Shown piece after piece: positions 1 to 14,119 of a stretch of DNA of 64,000 nt (its first letter is position 1; each line of letters opens with the position of its first letter). The stretch spans positions 290,305 through 354,304 of the forward strand of contig LNKV01000042.1 in NCBI GenBank assembly GCA_001465935.1. The letters are read 5' to 3'. This DNA comes from Clarireedia homoeocarpa (taxonomy: Eukaryota > Ascomycota > Leotiomycetes > Helotiales > Rutstroemiaceae). The notes below the pieces were generated by a model, which was given only the letters and a program-made list of their open reading frames with translations, ran no database searches and was not told where the DNA came from. Both the position numbers and the translations under genes were made by a program.

Positions 1-834
1 ATGAGTCATGATGGGCTCTGTCAAAGGAAATGATGGCACTAAGCTACTTGACTATAGCTGTTGTGTGCGGTTGATACTCCGTTTGCTTGCGTTTGAAGCA
101 TAAAAGGAGATATTATGCATACGGTGGATATTTAGTGAGAACAGTGGCTCGTTGAAGTTATCATCGTGACCACCTGCCTGTATACTATGATAAAGCATGC
201 CTCTTCATTGGAATCTAAGAGTGATGAAGGTGCCCGCGCCTGCTTGCTGTGTATTTCACCTGGGACGAGATGCCGTCCATATGGATTGTTCATCCCAGGA
301 TTTGGATATGGCTTAGACAACATACATTGTGGGAAAGCAAAAATAGGGCTCAAGCCTGGCTAGAGGTTGGATAAGAAGGTATCAGACTATGTCGAAAAAG
401 ATTCGATATCAGAAGCCTGTTTCTCGTGCGGTCAAGATGCTATCTGGTTCGGAAGAATGACCGAGGGGAAAAGACTCAGGATGAGAGGGTCCTGGACAGC
501 ATATAATGTAGAGGAAAATATCCAATGTATAGGAGAGCATCAATGACAAGATGGTAAATTGGCGAGTAATCTTTAGAAACGATCAGATGTTATCGTGCTC
601 ATGAGAAGAGTATTGATGAACGCAAGTGTATGTAGTTTTGCAAGTCAAGATGCAGAAGTGGACGTAACATTAGAGGTCCGAGCGCATTCCCGTCACCCCT
701 GCTAGCGGCCGCCGTGCTAAATGTTACACGATAACACACAATTCATCGCGAACTGTTCAATATCTTGAGATTTATCTTACGCGCAACAACTGCGACAACT
801 ACTGACGTTTACCTGAACGCTCAAAGTTGGAGAT
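1..834. other. Intergenic, no gene seen
   Basis: Only short overlapping frames on both strands, none with a recognisable domain or clean fungal intron structure. The last part should contain the promoter and 5' leader of the vfa1-like gene that starts at 835. Confidence 0.5.
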
Positions 835-1519
835 ATGGCATCATTTCCCAATGTATGGACCCATCGAAAGGTGGCCGACACAGCTTCCAAGCCTTGTGAA
901 ATTTGCTACAAACCAAGCACCAGTGTTTTAATCACACCAGAAAACAAGGTGAATACTGTCCGTCCTCCAAAGTGGTCTAGTTAATAATCTTCTCTAGGAT
1001 TTCTTCTACGTATGTCCGACACACTTGAAGGATAAGGGGTTCGCAACACCCATAATTGATGAGGCTACGATTGCAGCTAAGAAGAAGAAAGAATTAGACG
1101 ATGAGATTGCACGTGTAAAGCAGGAATTTGAGGAAAAGCAGAAGAAAAAGAAAGAAAAGGAGAAAAAGGGCGAAAACGACAAAGAGAAGGAGGAGGAGAA
1201 GGAGAAGGAGAAGGATGAAAAGGACAAGAAAGATGAAGAGAAAGAGAAAGAAAAGAAGGCCGACGAGAAGGTATAGTTGTCCCTAAGTATCGTCTCATGC
1301 AACCTACCAACGAGATCTCATCCACAGAGTAAACCTGGAACTCCAAAACCTCCCGCTACGCCCTCGACGCCAGATGAAGAGCCCAGAGTATTTGCCTTGA
1401 AAGCTGCCTTCTATCAGCAACGGATCGACAAAAAGAAGAACGCCGAAATTGCGCGGCGAAACCGCGAACGATTGCAGAACCCTAACTTGTTCCCACAGGT
1501 CCCAAAGGGCCTCCCATGA
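835..1519 (+). CDS. vfa1: Vps4-associated protein 1 (Vfa1 family)
   Basis: Three exons, 835-948, 998-1270 and 1328-1519, give 192 aa; both introns are GT-AG (49 and 57 bp). The N-terminus reads MASFPNVWTHRKVADTA and continues into C-x2-C (CEICYKP), then FYVCPTHLKD, the conserved start of the Vfa1 family (PF08432). The middle is a very charged Lys/Glu helix (about residues 65-125). The C-terminus carries a conserved segment ending LFPQVPKGLP. In yeast, Vfa1 binds the AAA-ATPase Vps4, stimulates it and takes part in ESCRT/multivesicular-body sorting at endosomes. Here that role is inferred from family membership. The second intron contains an in-frame stop directly after its donor, so splicing is required. 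The start ATG lies just before the family's usual first residues. Confidence 0.9.
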
Positions 1520-4463
1520 AGCTTCATATCTACCGACAGGTGATCGTCCTTGGCATCCTGCTGTGACTGCGAGGCTCGTAAAGGATTCAGTGGTCAACAT
1601 CACGTGATGCTGTCAGACGTTCCTTTCGAAGCGGGACATCCTCTAGGCCGTTCTCGCCAATAGACTTTCACTGTTGCATGGAAGGCAACCAATTTCGCAA
1701 GGCTTCACATGGATACAGTCAGACTTTTCATCTCGCACAGGAGATACCCACCCTTGAAGCCTTGAACGTTGCCCGACGGGTGTAACACCTTGAAGTTATG
1801 GAGACTTTCCCGTCTATAGGGCCGGATATTCCTCGTACACGTCATATAAATTCACGGAACAGAAAAAAGAGGTCTGTAGCATCGTATGTTCACGAGGGTC
1901 GTTGTGCTGACCGCATAACCTAAGCCCAAGAGGATCGACCCGTTGGGAAGGTGTAAAGTGGTCAATGCATTTGCAGTTGGGCTTGGTTGGATTGGTATTG
2001 ACTAGGGCGTAGTAACTCCCTCCCTGTACTACTATCCTGGAAATATGAAAGCTTGGTCGATCACCCTTCACGGCAGTTACCAAGCTGAACCAAAACGGTA
2101 TCTTCCTTGTCTAGACTCTAGACCAGGCAGCCGAGCGAAAAAAGACCCGCTCTCCACCAACCTCGTACAGTACTGTATGCAGCGCTATACGTGCTGACAC
2201 GTTCAATAAGGCAACCTGCTTATCCCAAGCCAACAACAAGCTATCCCACCCCAAGCTTCTTAGCTCCAACCTTGCGCTGTTTCCCGGCCCACAATCAGCT
2301 TTTTTCTCCCGCTCTGCTAGTGCTTATTTCAGCCCTCAGAGGAAAGAGAAAAATAGTCCGACTTCGGTATACCTGTTGTGGATTTTCTATCCAGCTTGTC
2401 AGCTTCTCGCTTCGATTTTCCTGAACTATACATAGTTTGGCACAGGCTCTCGGTCTTCGTACACCTTCATGAATGAAATGATCGTGATTACACAAGTCAC
2501 AAGGTGTTTGGTAAAAGATTATCACATCTATCTGGGATGTATGCTTGTCGGTTACCACCTAGCTATCAGTCAGCCGGTACAATGATATCTTGGTCGAGCA
2601 TTCATCCATCCATCTATCTCTCCTTACCCCGCAGATCTAGCAACTCCTTCATGCACCGTTACCCCCAGTATGTGTCATCCTCGGTCAGCACTGGCGTTTT
2701 GGTGGTGCCAGCCAGACGCAATGATGTCTTGCAGAGTAATCAAAATCGTTCCAGTCGAGTTACTTTCCCTCGTTTGCAATCTAGGCTCATTTCCATGTTT
2801 GCCCAGCCATGTATGTATGTCTGTATGTATGTATGCGACGTCTGCAAAGTGTGTAGGCATCATTGCATTGTCGTGGTGCTACGCCCTTCCCTTTCGTAGC
2901 TCACACCAAGCTCCTCAAGTGCAAATTGCTACCCTCTGATTTGCATTTTCACGAAACTCTTCTGTAGCTCGCCCTCAACAGTTCGCATAGGCTTACGGCT
3001 GACTTGCATGCATTCATATGAGCCATTCGCACCGTTGGCTCCTGCAGTTTCATATCACATTTTACATTCTCATTTACTTTTCATAACTTATCCTCAGGCA
3101 GACGGACTAATAATCATCCCATTCTCTTTCTTTCTTTTCATATTCGCACTCCTCTCCGCTTACGGGGCGAGCTTCATTCAATTCATCCACTATAACATCA
3201 GCATAACCACTTACCCCTCCAAGCTGACTCATCATTCCATCTTATTCTCCTACGCCACTCCTCATCAAAAACCAAAGTCTCAGCCTAAATGAAATCTCGT
3301 TCCGCATTCTTGCCATTATAATACATATAGTGGAGAGAGAAGAATAAGTCAGGGCAAGTACTGTGTGTAATCTAACGTCTGCCTACCAACTCGCCCTCAA
3401 TCCCGACAGTCTGGTTGAAATCCTTCCTACAATACGTAAGTAAATACAGTGGGACCGCTAAACCTACGGCCGTTGTCCATCCCATTCCTTTCTTTTCATT
3501 CCTTCAGCCTGAAAATAGGTTGTTAAAAATCCTGAGTTACCTTGATCTGATAGTTATGTTATCGGATGCCACTAGCTCTTTCCAGTATAGTGCTGAGACA
3601 GTCGCTCGTACCGGTGCATCCTATCGCATTCTTTCTTTCTGCATTATTTTTTACGAGATTATGTACTGTACTTCGCAATTGCCGTCCTGTAATTGTACGT
3701 ATGGGATTGGATTGGTGCAGATGTACGATGTACGAGGTGATTATTGTCCATTGATTGTCTCATGTGTCATATCTATCTATCTATCTATCTATCTATCTGT
3801 CATGTACCATGACGATGACGATAATAGCAGTTATCCGGATATGTTGCGAGTAGTGCCCGAAATGAATCGGCATGGATGGTACAGTACAGTAGGGATTGGA
3901 TGGATGTTCGGGAATGTACTCGTTTCTTCCATATTGTTGATAATCTCCTGTTGCATCTCTGTCCTCGTCCTCGTCCTCAACTCTACTCTACTCTGGTCTC
4001 GTCTGGTCTGGCTACTTACATAGCCAACTGGGTATATGGCAATGCGATGCTATGCTATGTGATGCGATGCGATGCGATGCAATCCTTCAGACCCACTATC
4101 CAAACCCTGTGTCTCGGGTTTCCCGCTCTGCTCTGCTCTGCCCTGCCCTGACCTTCCCTTCTAGCGAGCGAGCGAGGGAGCGATACGGAAAACCCGATTG
4201 ATGGAATCCTACTTCCGTTTCTGCCAGTCGCAGAGGCAGATCCTGCACCGAAACGGTTGACTGACCGAGCAACGATGTGGTTTGACGTGAAATTCTTGAT
4301 GTAAATGAATGTATATATGTACGAGGAGATAGCGGATGTATGTATATGTGTGTGTGTATGTATGTAAAAATTGTATGTGTGTGTATGTACCTCGTAAACC
4401 CTCAACGCCTCGCCTCACCCTTTCCCCCCCCCTCGTCACTACCTTTTACTCTGCACAATGACA
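1520..4463. other. Intergenic with simple repeats
   Basis: No frame here shows a domain, conserved motif or plausible exon series. It contains an ATCT microsatellite (3771-3798), TATG/TGTG-rich sequence (about 4294-4386) and C-rich tracts near 4420. A 202-codon open frame at 3415-4023 crosses the microsatellite and has no ATG near its start, so I did not call it. Confidence 0.5.
3771..3798. repeat. ATCT microsatellite
   Basis: Seven tandem copies of the tetranucleotide ATCT. Confidence 0.9.
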
Positions 4464-6034
4464 CTACAAACTCTCCTTTCCCCTCATCCCCGGCGGCAAC
4501 CTAATGCCTCCACCCCCTCCGGCCGCTCCCGCGCCCGCGCCTGCACTCGCCCCCCCGTCCCTTTTAACCACCTCATCACACCTACCTTTCCCCAAGCTAA
4601 ACGCCGGGCATACCCAAACCCCGCAACTGCAGCGCATGCCCTGCCATGCATATTTCCCGACCTGGGCTCTGCATTTTTCATTCGGGCACTCTAGACGTCC
4701 TGAAAGCTCGCCCTTTTCGAGCTCTGGCCGCATCCAGGATAGTGGATGGATGAAGTGGTGTGTGCAGGGGGAGCGGTCTTTCCCTCCTTGTGCTCTGTTT
4801 CCGAGAGCGTTGAGAGAGGAAATAGGTGCCGTGGTGGCTTTTGGAGGGAGAGGCGTGTGTGAGACGATGTATGGTGTGGTGGCTAGGGTGCGTCTAGATG
4901 TAGTAGACGAATTAATATATGAAGATGCACAAAGGAGGGGTCTACATATGATTATGTCGTTAGGAGTTAGAGAAAAATACTCAATCACATACCTGCACAT
5001 CCGACACCTAATTTCTTTCTCCTTCTCTTTCTCCTTCTCCCCCATCTGTCTTATTTCCTCTTCCTGCACAACCTCATCCTCGAAGCGCACCCAGTCCGGT
5101 CGACTGCCGGCCGCAACGGCTAGATTAACTTCTCGTTGATAGAGCCATCGTTGGTAGCGAGGCTGTTCGTCGATATTTCGTGGACAGCCCATTTCATGAT
5201 AGAGTTGTAATTGCGCAATGAATCCATCGTTAGGCTCGGCAAAGGGCCGGGATTGCTGGATTAGAGAGAGAGCGGATTGCGGGGTGTGATGTGGGTATTG
5301 GCGAAGGAGGTAGGCGGTTAGGAGAGTCACTGAGCGACTACGGCCCATGGCGCTGAAAGGATGTTAGGTGTTATTCTGAGGGTATGGTAGGGTTTGATAG
5401 AGATGCGGGGATAGCAGAAAGAAGACTGCATGCGTGGTGGTGTCCTGTTTCAAAGGTGAAGGTATCACTTGATGCCTCATCTCACAGTATTTTATCATGC
5501 TGCTACCCTCTCTCAATATCCCCTCCTCATCCATATCAACAAAATTAAAGAAACCAAACCACACTAACCAATGAACCAAAACCCTCCCTTTCTTCTTCGT
5601 TCCATCCTCCAGCACAAGCTCCTCCCTCAACGCCTCCTCAATCCAACTCCCCGTCTTCTCGAACTCCCCGAGTAAATTCTCATCCTCCACATCATCTACT
5701 TCTATTTGCAGATGTTTCACTTTTTTCCAATCGATATTGAAATTCTTGAAATCATATCTCAGCACGCTCAGAATGTGCGTGATTTGGTTTGTTTGTAGAG
5801 CTGTGGGGGTGAGTGATGTAATGCTATTGATGTATTAGTTCTGAAACACTTGCCGCGCGGGAAGAAGGCAAGGTCTGGATGGGAGAGGAAAGAAAAGGAA
5901 GGAGGAAAGGTGATGTGATATGATATCACGTGTATATAAACGATAGGTAGGTTGGCAGAGGAAGAAATCATAGTGACATACCCCCCGACATATAACTCAT
6001 CATCCCCGGGCACACGGGACGGTTCCGAATTCAT
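4464..6034 (-). CDS. yvh1: Dual-specificity phosphatase Yvh1 (DUSP12-like)
   Basis: Exons (minus strand) 6034-5982, 5823-5569, 5352-4993 and 4893-4464 give 365 aa. The start MNSEPSRVPGDDELYVGG matches the usual beginning of the family; an in-frame ATG at 6184 would add 50 residues. The catalytic domain holds VEDEN (general acid region) and the signature HCAMGRSRS, split by the second intron between the first two bases and the last base of the Cys codon. The C-terminal zinc-binding domain reads CRMCRRTL, then CTHHFIHPLSWM, CPNEKC and MRCSCGVWVCPAFSL. In yeast, Yvh1 acts in late 60S maturation by displacing Mrt4, and this depends on the zinc domain. The last intron (4894-4992) is 99 bp with no stop, so an unspliced reading frame also stays open. 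An Ala/Gly-rich linker precedes the C-terminus. Confidence 0.92.
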
Positions 6035-6763
6035 ACTTAACTTCCGTCTCAGATTTCGAACCTTCTCTACCTGCAATTGCAGTTGGCTTTCTTCTCCTTG
6101 CTCCCTTCCCTCTTCGGGATGCGATGTACCAATGGGTGATAAATGCGCCAGCGTGAATAATGGACTGCTTGTCCGACCACTCACAATGGGCTAGCTAGAG
6201 GAATGGAGATGTATCCTTAGAGCTCGCTTAGGAGAGTGAAGAATAAGGGGAAGGGATGTCTCTCAGGGAAGAATGATCAGGTGATAATAGATAGGGGTTG
6301 CACAGGTAGACAGGTATACGGAATTATATTTTCTTGGAAACTTGATTGTCGGTCAGAAAATGTGAAAACCGCTGTCAGCCCCGCCGGCTACATATCGGTG
6401 CTTATCGCACCGATTTTCTTTGCGCCTAAGGCAGTGATTATGGTTCGCTTATGGGCAGGACCCACCTCTCAATTACTGAACATTTCGTCTACCTTGCATC
6501 CTCTTACATGATTTTGAAAATCAGACGGCCAGTTGGTTAAACATTACGAGACAATCAACATTGCTATTAGTGTATGTATTCATTTCTCTCAATCAGATGT
6601 CTGAAACATGGATAAGCACAAGTCAAGTTGAAAAGAATTTTCGTTCCATTTCATTCCCATATCGGGCCGGAAGGGGAGGACAGAGGAACGGGCGAGAGCT
6701 AACGCTAGGATAAGGGATACAGAAGGAGGTGGCCAGTCGGCCATGGAGAAAGGTTCCACAGGG

Positions 6764-6792
6764 GTGGACGGGCGTGGACGGGCGTGGACGGG
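6764..6792. repeat. 10-bp tandem repeat (3 copies)
   Basis: Unit GTGGACGGGC repeated three times, the last copy one base short. Confidence 0.85.
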
Positions 6793-9700
6793 TATAGCTG
6801 GGGGAGACTTCGGCGGTTATTCGTAAAGTTATATCTCCGAAATACAGGGCTGGGTCCTTGGTCATCAAGGAGAGTTTGAGTCTGATATTGCAATAGGAAG
6901 CGTGTTGCTGCAAGATACGAGTAAGAGATTTACTTTTACACATAGCGCAAGAACCTCCTCACTTTACCGCCCCCAAAACCCCGTATACTGAACGCCCTTC
7001 CCGATATTAAGGCTGACCAGCCAAGGGACTATTCTAGCGCACACACGCAATCATATCAAGTAAAAGGCTGGATCCCCTCGGGCTAATGACAACCTTTTTC
7101 AACCTTATTGATCAAAAGCCAACAGTCTATGGCAGGGCCCGGAAGGTTTCATCCAGCGAGGGTGACCAGCTGCGTGTCACGAAGCGAAGACTGCTTCCGT
7201 ATTCGGGAAAGCGGCCGTAACACTGCATCTCGTGTTCTAAGGGTTGAAAAAGGCATTTTTTCGCTTGGGCTGTTTCTTAAAGTTAAGTAGATTCAGCCTT
7301 CTTTTCGCCCTACGGACAATTGTGGTGGGAAAGAAAATATTGTTACACAGATAGTCTGTGTTACACTTTTGATTGAGTTCCAGTCGATTGATCCCTATTC
7401 TTGGCGAGAAGCTGAAAAGAGTCTGGCCATGCAATATGCGGGGATCAAGGCCGGGCCTTTCCTTCTTGATTGTAAATTATTGACCCTCCTCACCTTACCT
7501 GGTGGCCAAAGTCCCATTTCGGTATTTGTGCAGTCTTTGATGGACTTGAGAGTAGCAAGATTCTGGTGACGCCACGTGTGTCAGCGGCTGGCCGTTCTAG
7601 CTCATTCCGTTCCGCGATTAATTGTTAGCTGACGAATGGATCGGAATTTTCAGTCAGCCCTTGAGTCGGTGGAGATTGAATACCTTCTCAATGTGGGTAA
7701 TGTATCCAGGAACGATCTAGAAGACATGCTCGGTGAATCTTATATTCACAGGCTAGTTGACTAGGCAGACGCCGGCGCAAAGCGAAAAGCTGGAAATAGG
7801 GAGTTCTGGTAACCATAATTGCTCTAAAGTAGCCTTGTCATGCGTGACCGTCTCGTGCGCTGACAGAATTAAGCCTCCAAGTCGTTAATTGGGATTCTTG
7901 ATTGGGGCGACTGCGGAATTTCGCCTCAAGACCGGTGTAGGTTCGCCGCACGTTGTGTAGCGTCATACATATCGTGTCTTTCATGTGCTAAGCTGTTCAT
8001 ACAAGCTGTCATCTATCTAGTCAGCTTCCAAGATGTTAGCCAGCCATGAGTCTCTGTTTCCTAGGGCATCATCAAACCGTGAAAGGGCATATTTGTCGAG
8101 CCCTCATCTTCTGCCTAGGCTGTCTGTGTGGGTCTAGGCTTTCACTCTTCCTGGAAGTGCTGACTTCTGTATGGTTTATTGTGGAAAGACGAAGGTGATG
8201 TGTTCAGTCAAGTCGGCGACCATGAGCCGGCAGTACAAGTACCATAAGCGCTTGCATCGTCGTTGTTCCGTATGTCCGTATCGACGTAGCGCACTCGGTA
8301 GGTGTGTCAAAACTATCGCAAATCTAACTTTGGTAGGACAAGTTTGGGTTAAATTTGATCGTCAGGGGACTACGTAGCTTATCAAAAGCTTTCATCGAGG
8401 GGAAAACGCGATCCTGGGATGGAAGTAGGAATGACATGGATCGTGGCCAGCCCCCAACGCGGAAAGAGGGCCGACGAATCTCGGAGCAGAGATACTTGTA
8501 AGAGCAAAGTAACAGTATCTTGATCAGGGCACCGAGGTCAAGTACCGATTGAGGACGATCCGTCACCGTCACACACTTGTACTTGCAAACTACTTCAGGG
8601 CTCTTCCCTTCATCTTGCAGTGCGGGAAAAAAACATATGAGAAAACTGGGCGAAAGTGGGATTCTTAGATCCGAACTGTTTTTGTGCAACGCGAGGTGGG
8701 ATCATCGACTTTGCAAGTAGCCGCTGGATACACGCGTTAGCACTTATCACATAAATTGTACGTGCAGCGCTCAATATTATCCGGCATCAGTAGATTGCAA
8801 TAGGCAAGTGTAATGGATACTTTGTACATACGCAAGGCACGGACGGGTCTAGGCCGGGCAATTGATCGATCACTACGACGGTACGGGTCCTAGAAGTGCA
8901 CTGCCTCGATCTTATCAACCCCTTTCAATGAACTTGATCTTCATCAACCACACGCCTCATCACATTGATGAGACCGGTGTCACCCGTTTTGTCACATTCC
9001 TCTCTCAGCATGAATGCTACAACACTACAAACCCCCGCGAAGTCATAAAGGATTCGCAGAGATTGAATTGATATCTACCATGACTAGGATGGATTAATAT
9101 TCTTTCCCCGGATCCTGATCCCTTCCGCCTTATGTAGTAGCCAATCTTCGGTGCCCGACGCAGGCGTACCGCTTTCCAACCTCATTCGTATACAAAGAAG
9201 CTGTCTTTTCACTCGCTAAGACCCCCCGTGCTTTTGATATTTTCATCATTTCCAACCAAAGACTTTGGTCTCTCACTAGTTAGTAGTTACCCTACCTGTG
9301 GGAGCGCTGTGACACTTTCTCCGCCAAATACCATGTTTTTACGAAGTATGATTGTACTGTACCAAGCACCAACCCAACCACCTCGGCACTTCTCCTTCGC
9401 CTGCCCCATGTAGAACTAATCATGCCCTATCCAGTCTAACTACGTGAATCTCAGTAGTTGGTGTGAGTAGCCTCCCAGCCCCGGCCAACCGATGCAAGAT
9501 TGTGACTGGCTGCAAAGGCTTGCATTTGGAACACACCCACACCTCTGCCTCGCGTGCGGGTGTCTTATGAATCCAGTTCTATTGGATCAATTTCCACAAG
9601 GCTGGAAAGAGCCTGGTCAGTTGCAATGGGCGATTAGAAACAAAACCTTTTTTGATCTAAGCGGTGCTTTGATGAGACAAGAAATGGGGGGAGCATTTTG

Positions 9701-10205
9701 ACTATTGGATATCCATTGCCATGTTTGGCAGCTCCAAAGCCCCTCGTCAGCCAAGGTGGGGTAAAGTAGGGTTTTCAACTGTTCCTTGTAAAATATTGTC
9801 ATAACCAGAGGACAATTAATCTCAAGGATTCAAGAGGGTCATGTCATGTAGCCTTGTAACTTGTATCTGTCGACCGTGCAGTAGTTCGGTCCCGACGCTA
9901 CGGGAAATCCATCCATATTACTGGTTGGCGGATACGGGGGAGAATATGGCCAGTTAGGGGTTTGATCTATGGCCAGTTAGGGAGACAACTGCATTTTCAC
10001 TGCATTCCTGGAAACCACAAATTGTGAATTTGTGTTTCGGGAGCGTTGAATGATTGGAATGACGTGTTTATAAGGAGAGACATACTAATGGAGAGTTATA
10101 CCTAATCAGATGGAATTCTTTATTTCCGTTCTATCTCCTGAGGGACTTTGATTCGTTTAGGAAAGTCGGTCGGGAAGTGAGAATCGATCGTGAAAGTCAA
10201 GGGCC

Positions 10206-10277
10206 GTCGAATCTGTTTAGACTGTCGAATCTGTTTAGACTGTCGAATCTGTTTAGACCGTCGAACCTGTTTAGACC
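10206..10277. repeat. 18-bp tandem repeat (4 copies)
   Basis: Unit GTCGAATCTGTTTAGACT, four consecutive copies with minor changes in the last two. Confidence 0.9.
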
Positions 10278-13200
10278 ACCCACCGGTATTTCACGTCAAG
10301 TTTAGACGAGTGAGTCCATGGTTATGAATCCTCTATCCGAAAAGAGGTTATCTTGCTCTCTAATAGTCTGGCCAACTTCTGGAGTAGACAAGGCTGTCGC
10401 CGGTGTGACGGGTGTGACGATGACAGGAAGGCTGAAAAGGGAAGCACGGATCATTTCCCACTTGTATCTTACGAAAGAAAATAAAATAAAAAAAATGCTA
10501 GGAATGAAGGCGTGTTCGCCTTGAAAGGCTGACGGAGATCATGTTTTACTTTCCCGTGCCGCAATTCAGGGCTCGTCGTTTTATTTTATCCCATGCATAG
10601 CATATACATATACAGCACTGCAAGTAACCATCGCTTCCCGAGACCTTCCTCCGTCGAGTCGTGTCTTTCCTTTTTTGGTGCGACAGTGTGGTGGTAGTCA
10701 GATGACTAAATGTCCAATGATATAAGAAAAGTCTTATGTATGAGAGCATTGTATGCAGAGAAAAAGAGACAGCGTTGTGTTTGTTGAGATACGCATGAAT
10801 GTCTAAGGTGGGGCAGTTGTGCTGCTGAAGAAATCTTAATGTGCTTCCCTGGGTCAAATCAAGGGTGCACCGCATGTACTGGGATCTCCCCGGTTCGATT
10901 CGCCTTGATATTGCCCGGTAAATGTACGAAGGTAGGCGTTCTATCGGAATCCAAACCTTGGGCTCAAGAGAGGAAGGTGTAGCGAGATACTCGAAGCCTA
11001 CGTGCGACTATTCCTGACAGATACTTATGGGTGAGGTGGATTGATTCAAGATTGGGTAAGAGTGCAAATGATGCAAGCAGACCGTTTTCCACAAGCAGCA
11101 GCATAGAGAGGCGGGGTAAAAGGATCTCATCCGAGAACCCTGTTGGTGGATTGCTGAGTATGGGTCTGACGTGCAACGTAACCCAACTGGATAAAGAGTT
11201 GATATCTACTCTACGACACGAAGTCGAGATTGCGAAGTTTCGAGTGCCACTGTTGTTCTTGTTAGAGAGAGTCCGATGTAAACACATGTACCTGCCAAGC
11301 GTTGTGTATGAGTGACACACGAGTCTCGTCTTACCAGACAGTTCATATTGATCAATGTTTAGAACAAGGAAGTTTCTAAGTCTCTTGGACCATGAGGTGC
11401 AGGACGACGTAGCATCTGATCCCGCAAGGAGATTATCTTTTTCCTAGAAAGGGCAGGGAAGGGTGTTGATAGTGATAAAGAGATCATGGGGGAGTTAAGG
11501 GTGTAATGCAATGCTGTACATCGCAGTCCGTACAACTGTTTCGAAGATTAACACGAGCCTCGTGAGTGTGGAGTAGTGCTGGGCTGCACCACCCTATGTC
11601 GAGTAACTTCCCTATTTTGCCTTATCTGTAAGCGATGCCTTGCATTGGTTCAGATCCATAAGGTAGCCAGGGCATACAAGGCAAAGCGATAGATAGGGAG
11701 AAGGGAGTTCTTCGTATGCGCAGGCAGGTTGCTTCCGGGCAAATTACTGATCATAAACTGGTGAGTTCTGACTGATACTGCGACATGTCCAGCTTCGAAA
11801 CCATGATGGGATGAGTTCCAACTGTCAGTGGCTGTGATGATGATCTCCGCCCTTACACCTCTGCAATGACTCGAAAAGGGACTAAAATAGAGTCGATCAT
11901 ACGTGATTTTTGCTATGGATGCATACGGCAACTTGTAACAGCAACCCCATATAATTCTCGGTGAGATCCAGATGTCTGGGTTCGGCGCCGGACATCTCCC
12001 CTAAGTTTGAAAATCTCAGGTCGGCAGTGGTGGCGCAGCAAGAAAACAAATGCAGACAGCATAATAGGGATTTCCGTTAGCTTTTTCGAGTCTTCTTTTT
12101 TCGCTCGCTCTGTCTCTGTCTCTGCCTCGCTCTCGAGGGCAAATATAGAAATAGGAAAAGGTTGGAGTGGGTTGCATCGCTGCAGGAAAAGCCGCAGTAG
12201 ACTCTTTAGAAGGCTGCAGATAATATGCAAGCATTATTCTGCAGGACATCTTTTTCAGTCAAAGAGTTCTCGTACGACGCCCTATTGCCAATTGCTCACG
12301 GAGTCGACACTGAAAACCCTCCCTCACCTATCAATGGTGGCGATAAGGAATTCGTGTCTGAAAGGGACGAACAGCGCTAAAGTCTGGCATCTCAACTCTC
12401 ATCCGCAATTTCGTCGCCGGAGATCCAGTAACTGCCGTCGTCGATCTAAACATGAAGCAAGTTTTGCAATCTTTATTTGTGGTGCCTTTGCCTTGCCTTG
12501 GCCCATACTGTGAGCAAGCATCTGATCTCATTGGTCCGTGGAGTAGAACGGGTACACGAAAGAATCGGTTGGATCTTTGAAGCGGTCACGAATCGTAAGT
12601 TTCGCCCGTAGTCATTACAAACATCTGATTGGATGACAGGAGCGACTAGAACGACAACCCCGACCCCTGAACTCGCATCACATTGACCAACTTTTTTTTT
12701 TTCCCTCTTCCCCCGTGGCCCCCCGTGGCCCCCCGTGGAACATGGGATGCCAAATAGCACGAATGGCTAGACGAGACTTCATTTCTATCGACTATTTGAT
12801 CATGATGCAGCGGGACAACCTCATCTTATGGGGAAAGAGGTTGTCGCCAATATGAGGCGTTGGTTATCAACGTATCGATCTCTCTTTAGCCTACCTACCA
12901 CAGAGAACTCCGGGTAAACGTCCTTTTCATCTACTTCGTACGGAGGTCGTACCGTTGAACTCCGGAGTTAAAGACAAACTGGTTACCTGACTACCTGACT
13001 CCCTTACCACCTTTACCTTAAATTAACTTGTAAGGCTGAGATTGTATAGCCTGTGGCCACCAAACGCCTTGTGGAGCATCCCATCGACTAACAAGGGAGG
13101 CATTGGGGAGGAGGTCAAAGCGGAAGCCGATCACCAAAAGGTTCCAATGCGGAAGCAAAGAAAAAAGTCAAATGTGTTAAGGTTAAGGGTCCATTCGATG

Positions 13201-14068
13201 CGCTTGCTTTGCTGTTTTACGAAGCGTTTGACGGGATATCTCGTTCGCGGCGTTGAGGAGTATTTCGCCTCTCCGCTTTCCGTCTCGCTGCTCCTTACCT
13301 CTGTTAGGAGGTCCTTGTATGTAAGATGGGATGGGCTACCTCGTACTCGAGAAAGAGGAGCTTTTTCGTGGAGGATGGAAGCAAAATATGTATGGTAATC
13401 GGAATAATGATACCTTACTTTACTTATTCATGAACCTGACAGGGCCGGAAGTGATGAGTTCATTGGCCACTTAGCTCCCCTGATAACAGCGGATAGCCTT
13501 CGCAGCAAGCCTTATGCGCAATACCTGACCAAGCAGATCGAGTAATGGCTGTTACTCGTAGCAACTGGCAAGGCAAATGCAAGGTAAGTAAGATCGGTAG
13601 AATCATGTGTACTTTTTTTGGCGAAAAAGTCTATGGGTATGTGTGTAGAGTAAGTCCTGTATCGTCTGTCTCGTACAACGTACATCTGACATCCACGAAG
13701 CATGTCATCCTATACTCTGAATGAGCTGACACCTCTTCCTTCTCGTCCTATCTTCTTTGCTTTAAAGGACAACGGATGACGAATGACGGACCCAGGACTC
13801 CAGACAGGAGAGGAGATTCTACTGCTTGATCTGAACATCTAGATTGCCGGACGACAAAAAAAGAGGACCGTGGCCAATGCAATTAGTGAACGTATGAAGT
13901 AGACAATTTACGCCGGCTTAACTTATGGCCTTGAAATTATATTGCCTAGAGTGGAGTAGATTCCGTATTATCGACGACCCCAACTTAGGCCGATACAATG
14001 TATTTAATTCCAAATGATTAGCCCTGTCCAGTCAGTCAATACCTGCATTGTATTTCGTACTCCCTTTC

Positions 14069-14119
14069 CCTTTTCCAGTAGCAGTCCTTTTCCAGTAGCA
14101 GTCCTTTTCCAGTAGCAGT
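14069..14119. repeat. 17-bp tandem repeat (3 copies)
   Basis: Unit CCTTTTCCAGTAGCAGT, three near-perfect copies. Confidence 0.9.

Noticed and set aside
3415..4023. 202-codon open frame on the plus strand
   Set aside because: No ATG at its beginning, passes through an ATCT microsatellite (Ile-Tyr-Leu-Ser repeats) and shows no domain; likely chance.
12007..12513. 168-codon plus frame with overlapping minus frames
   Set aside because: No domain, mixed composition and equally long frames opposite; not distinguishable from chance.
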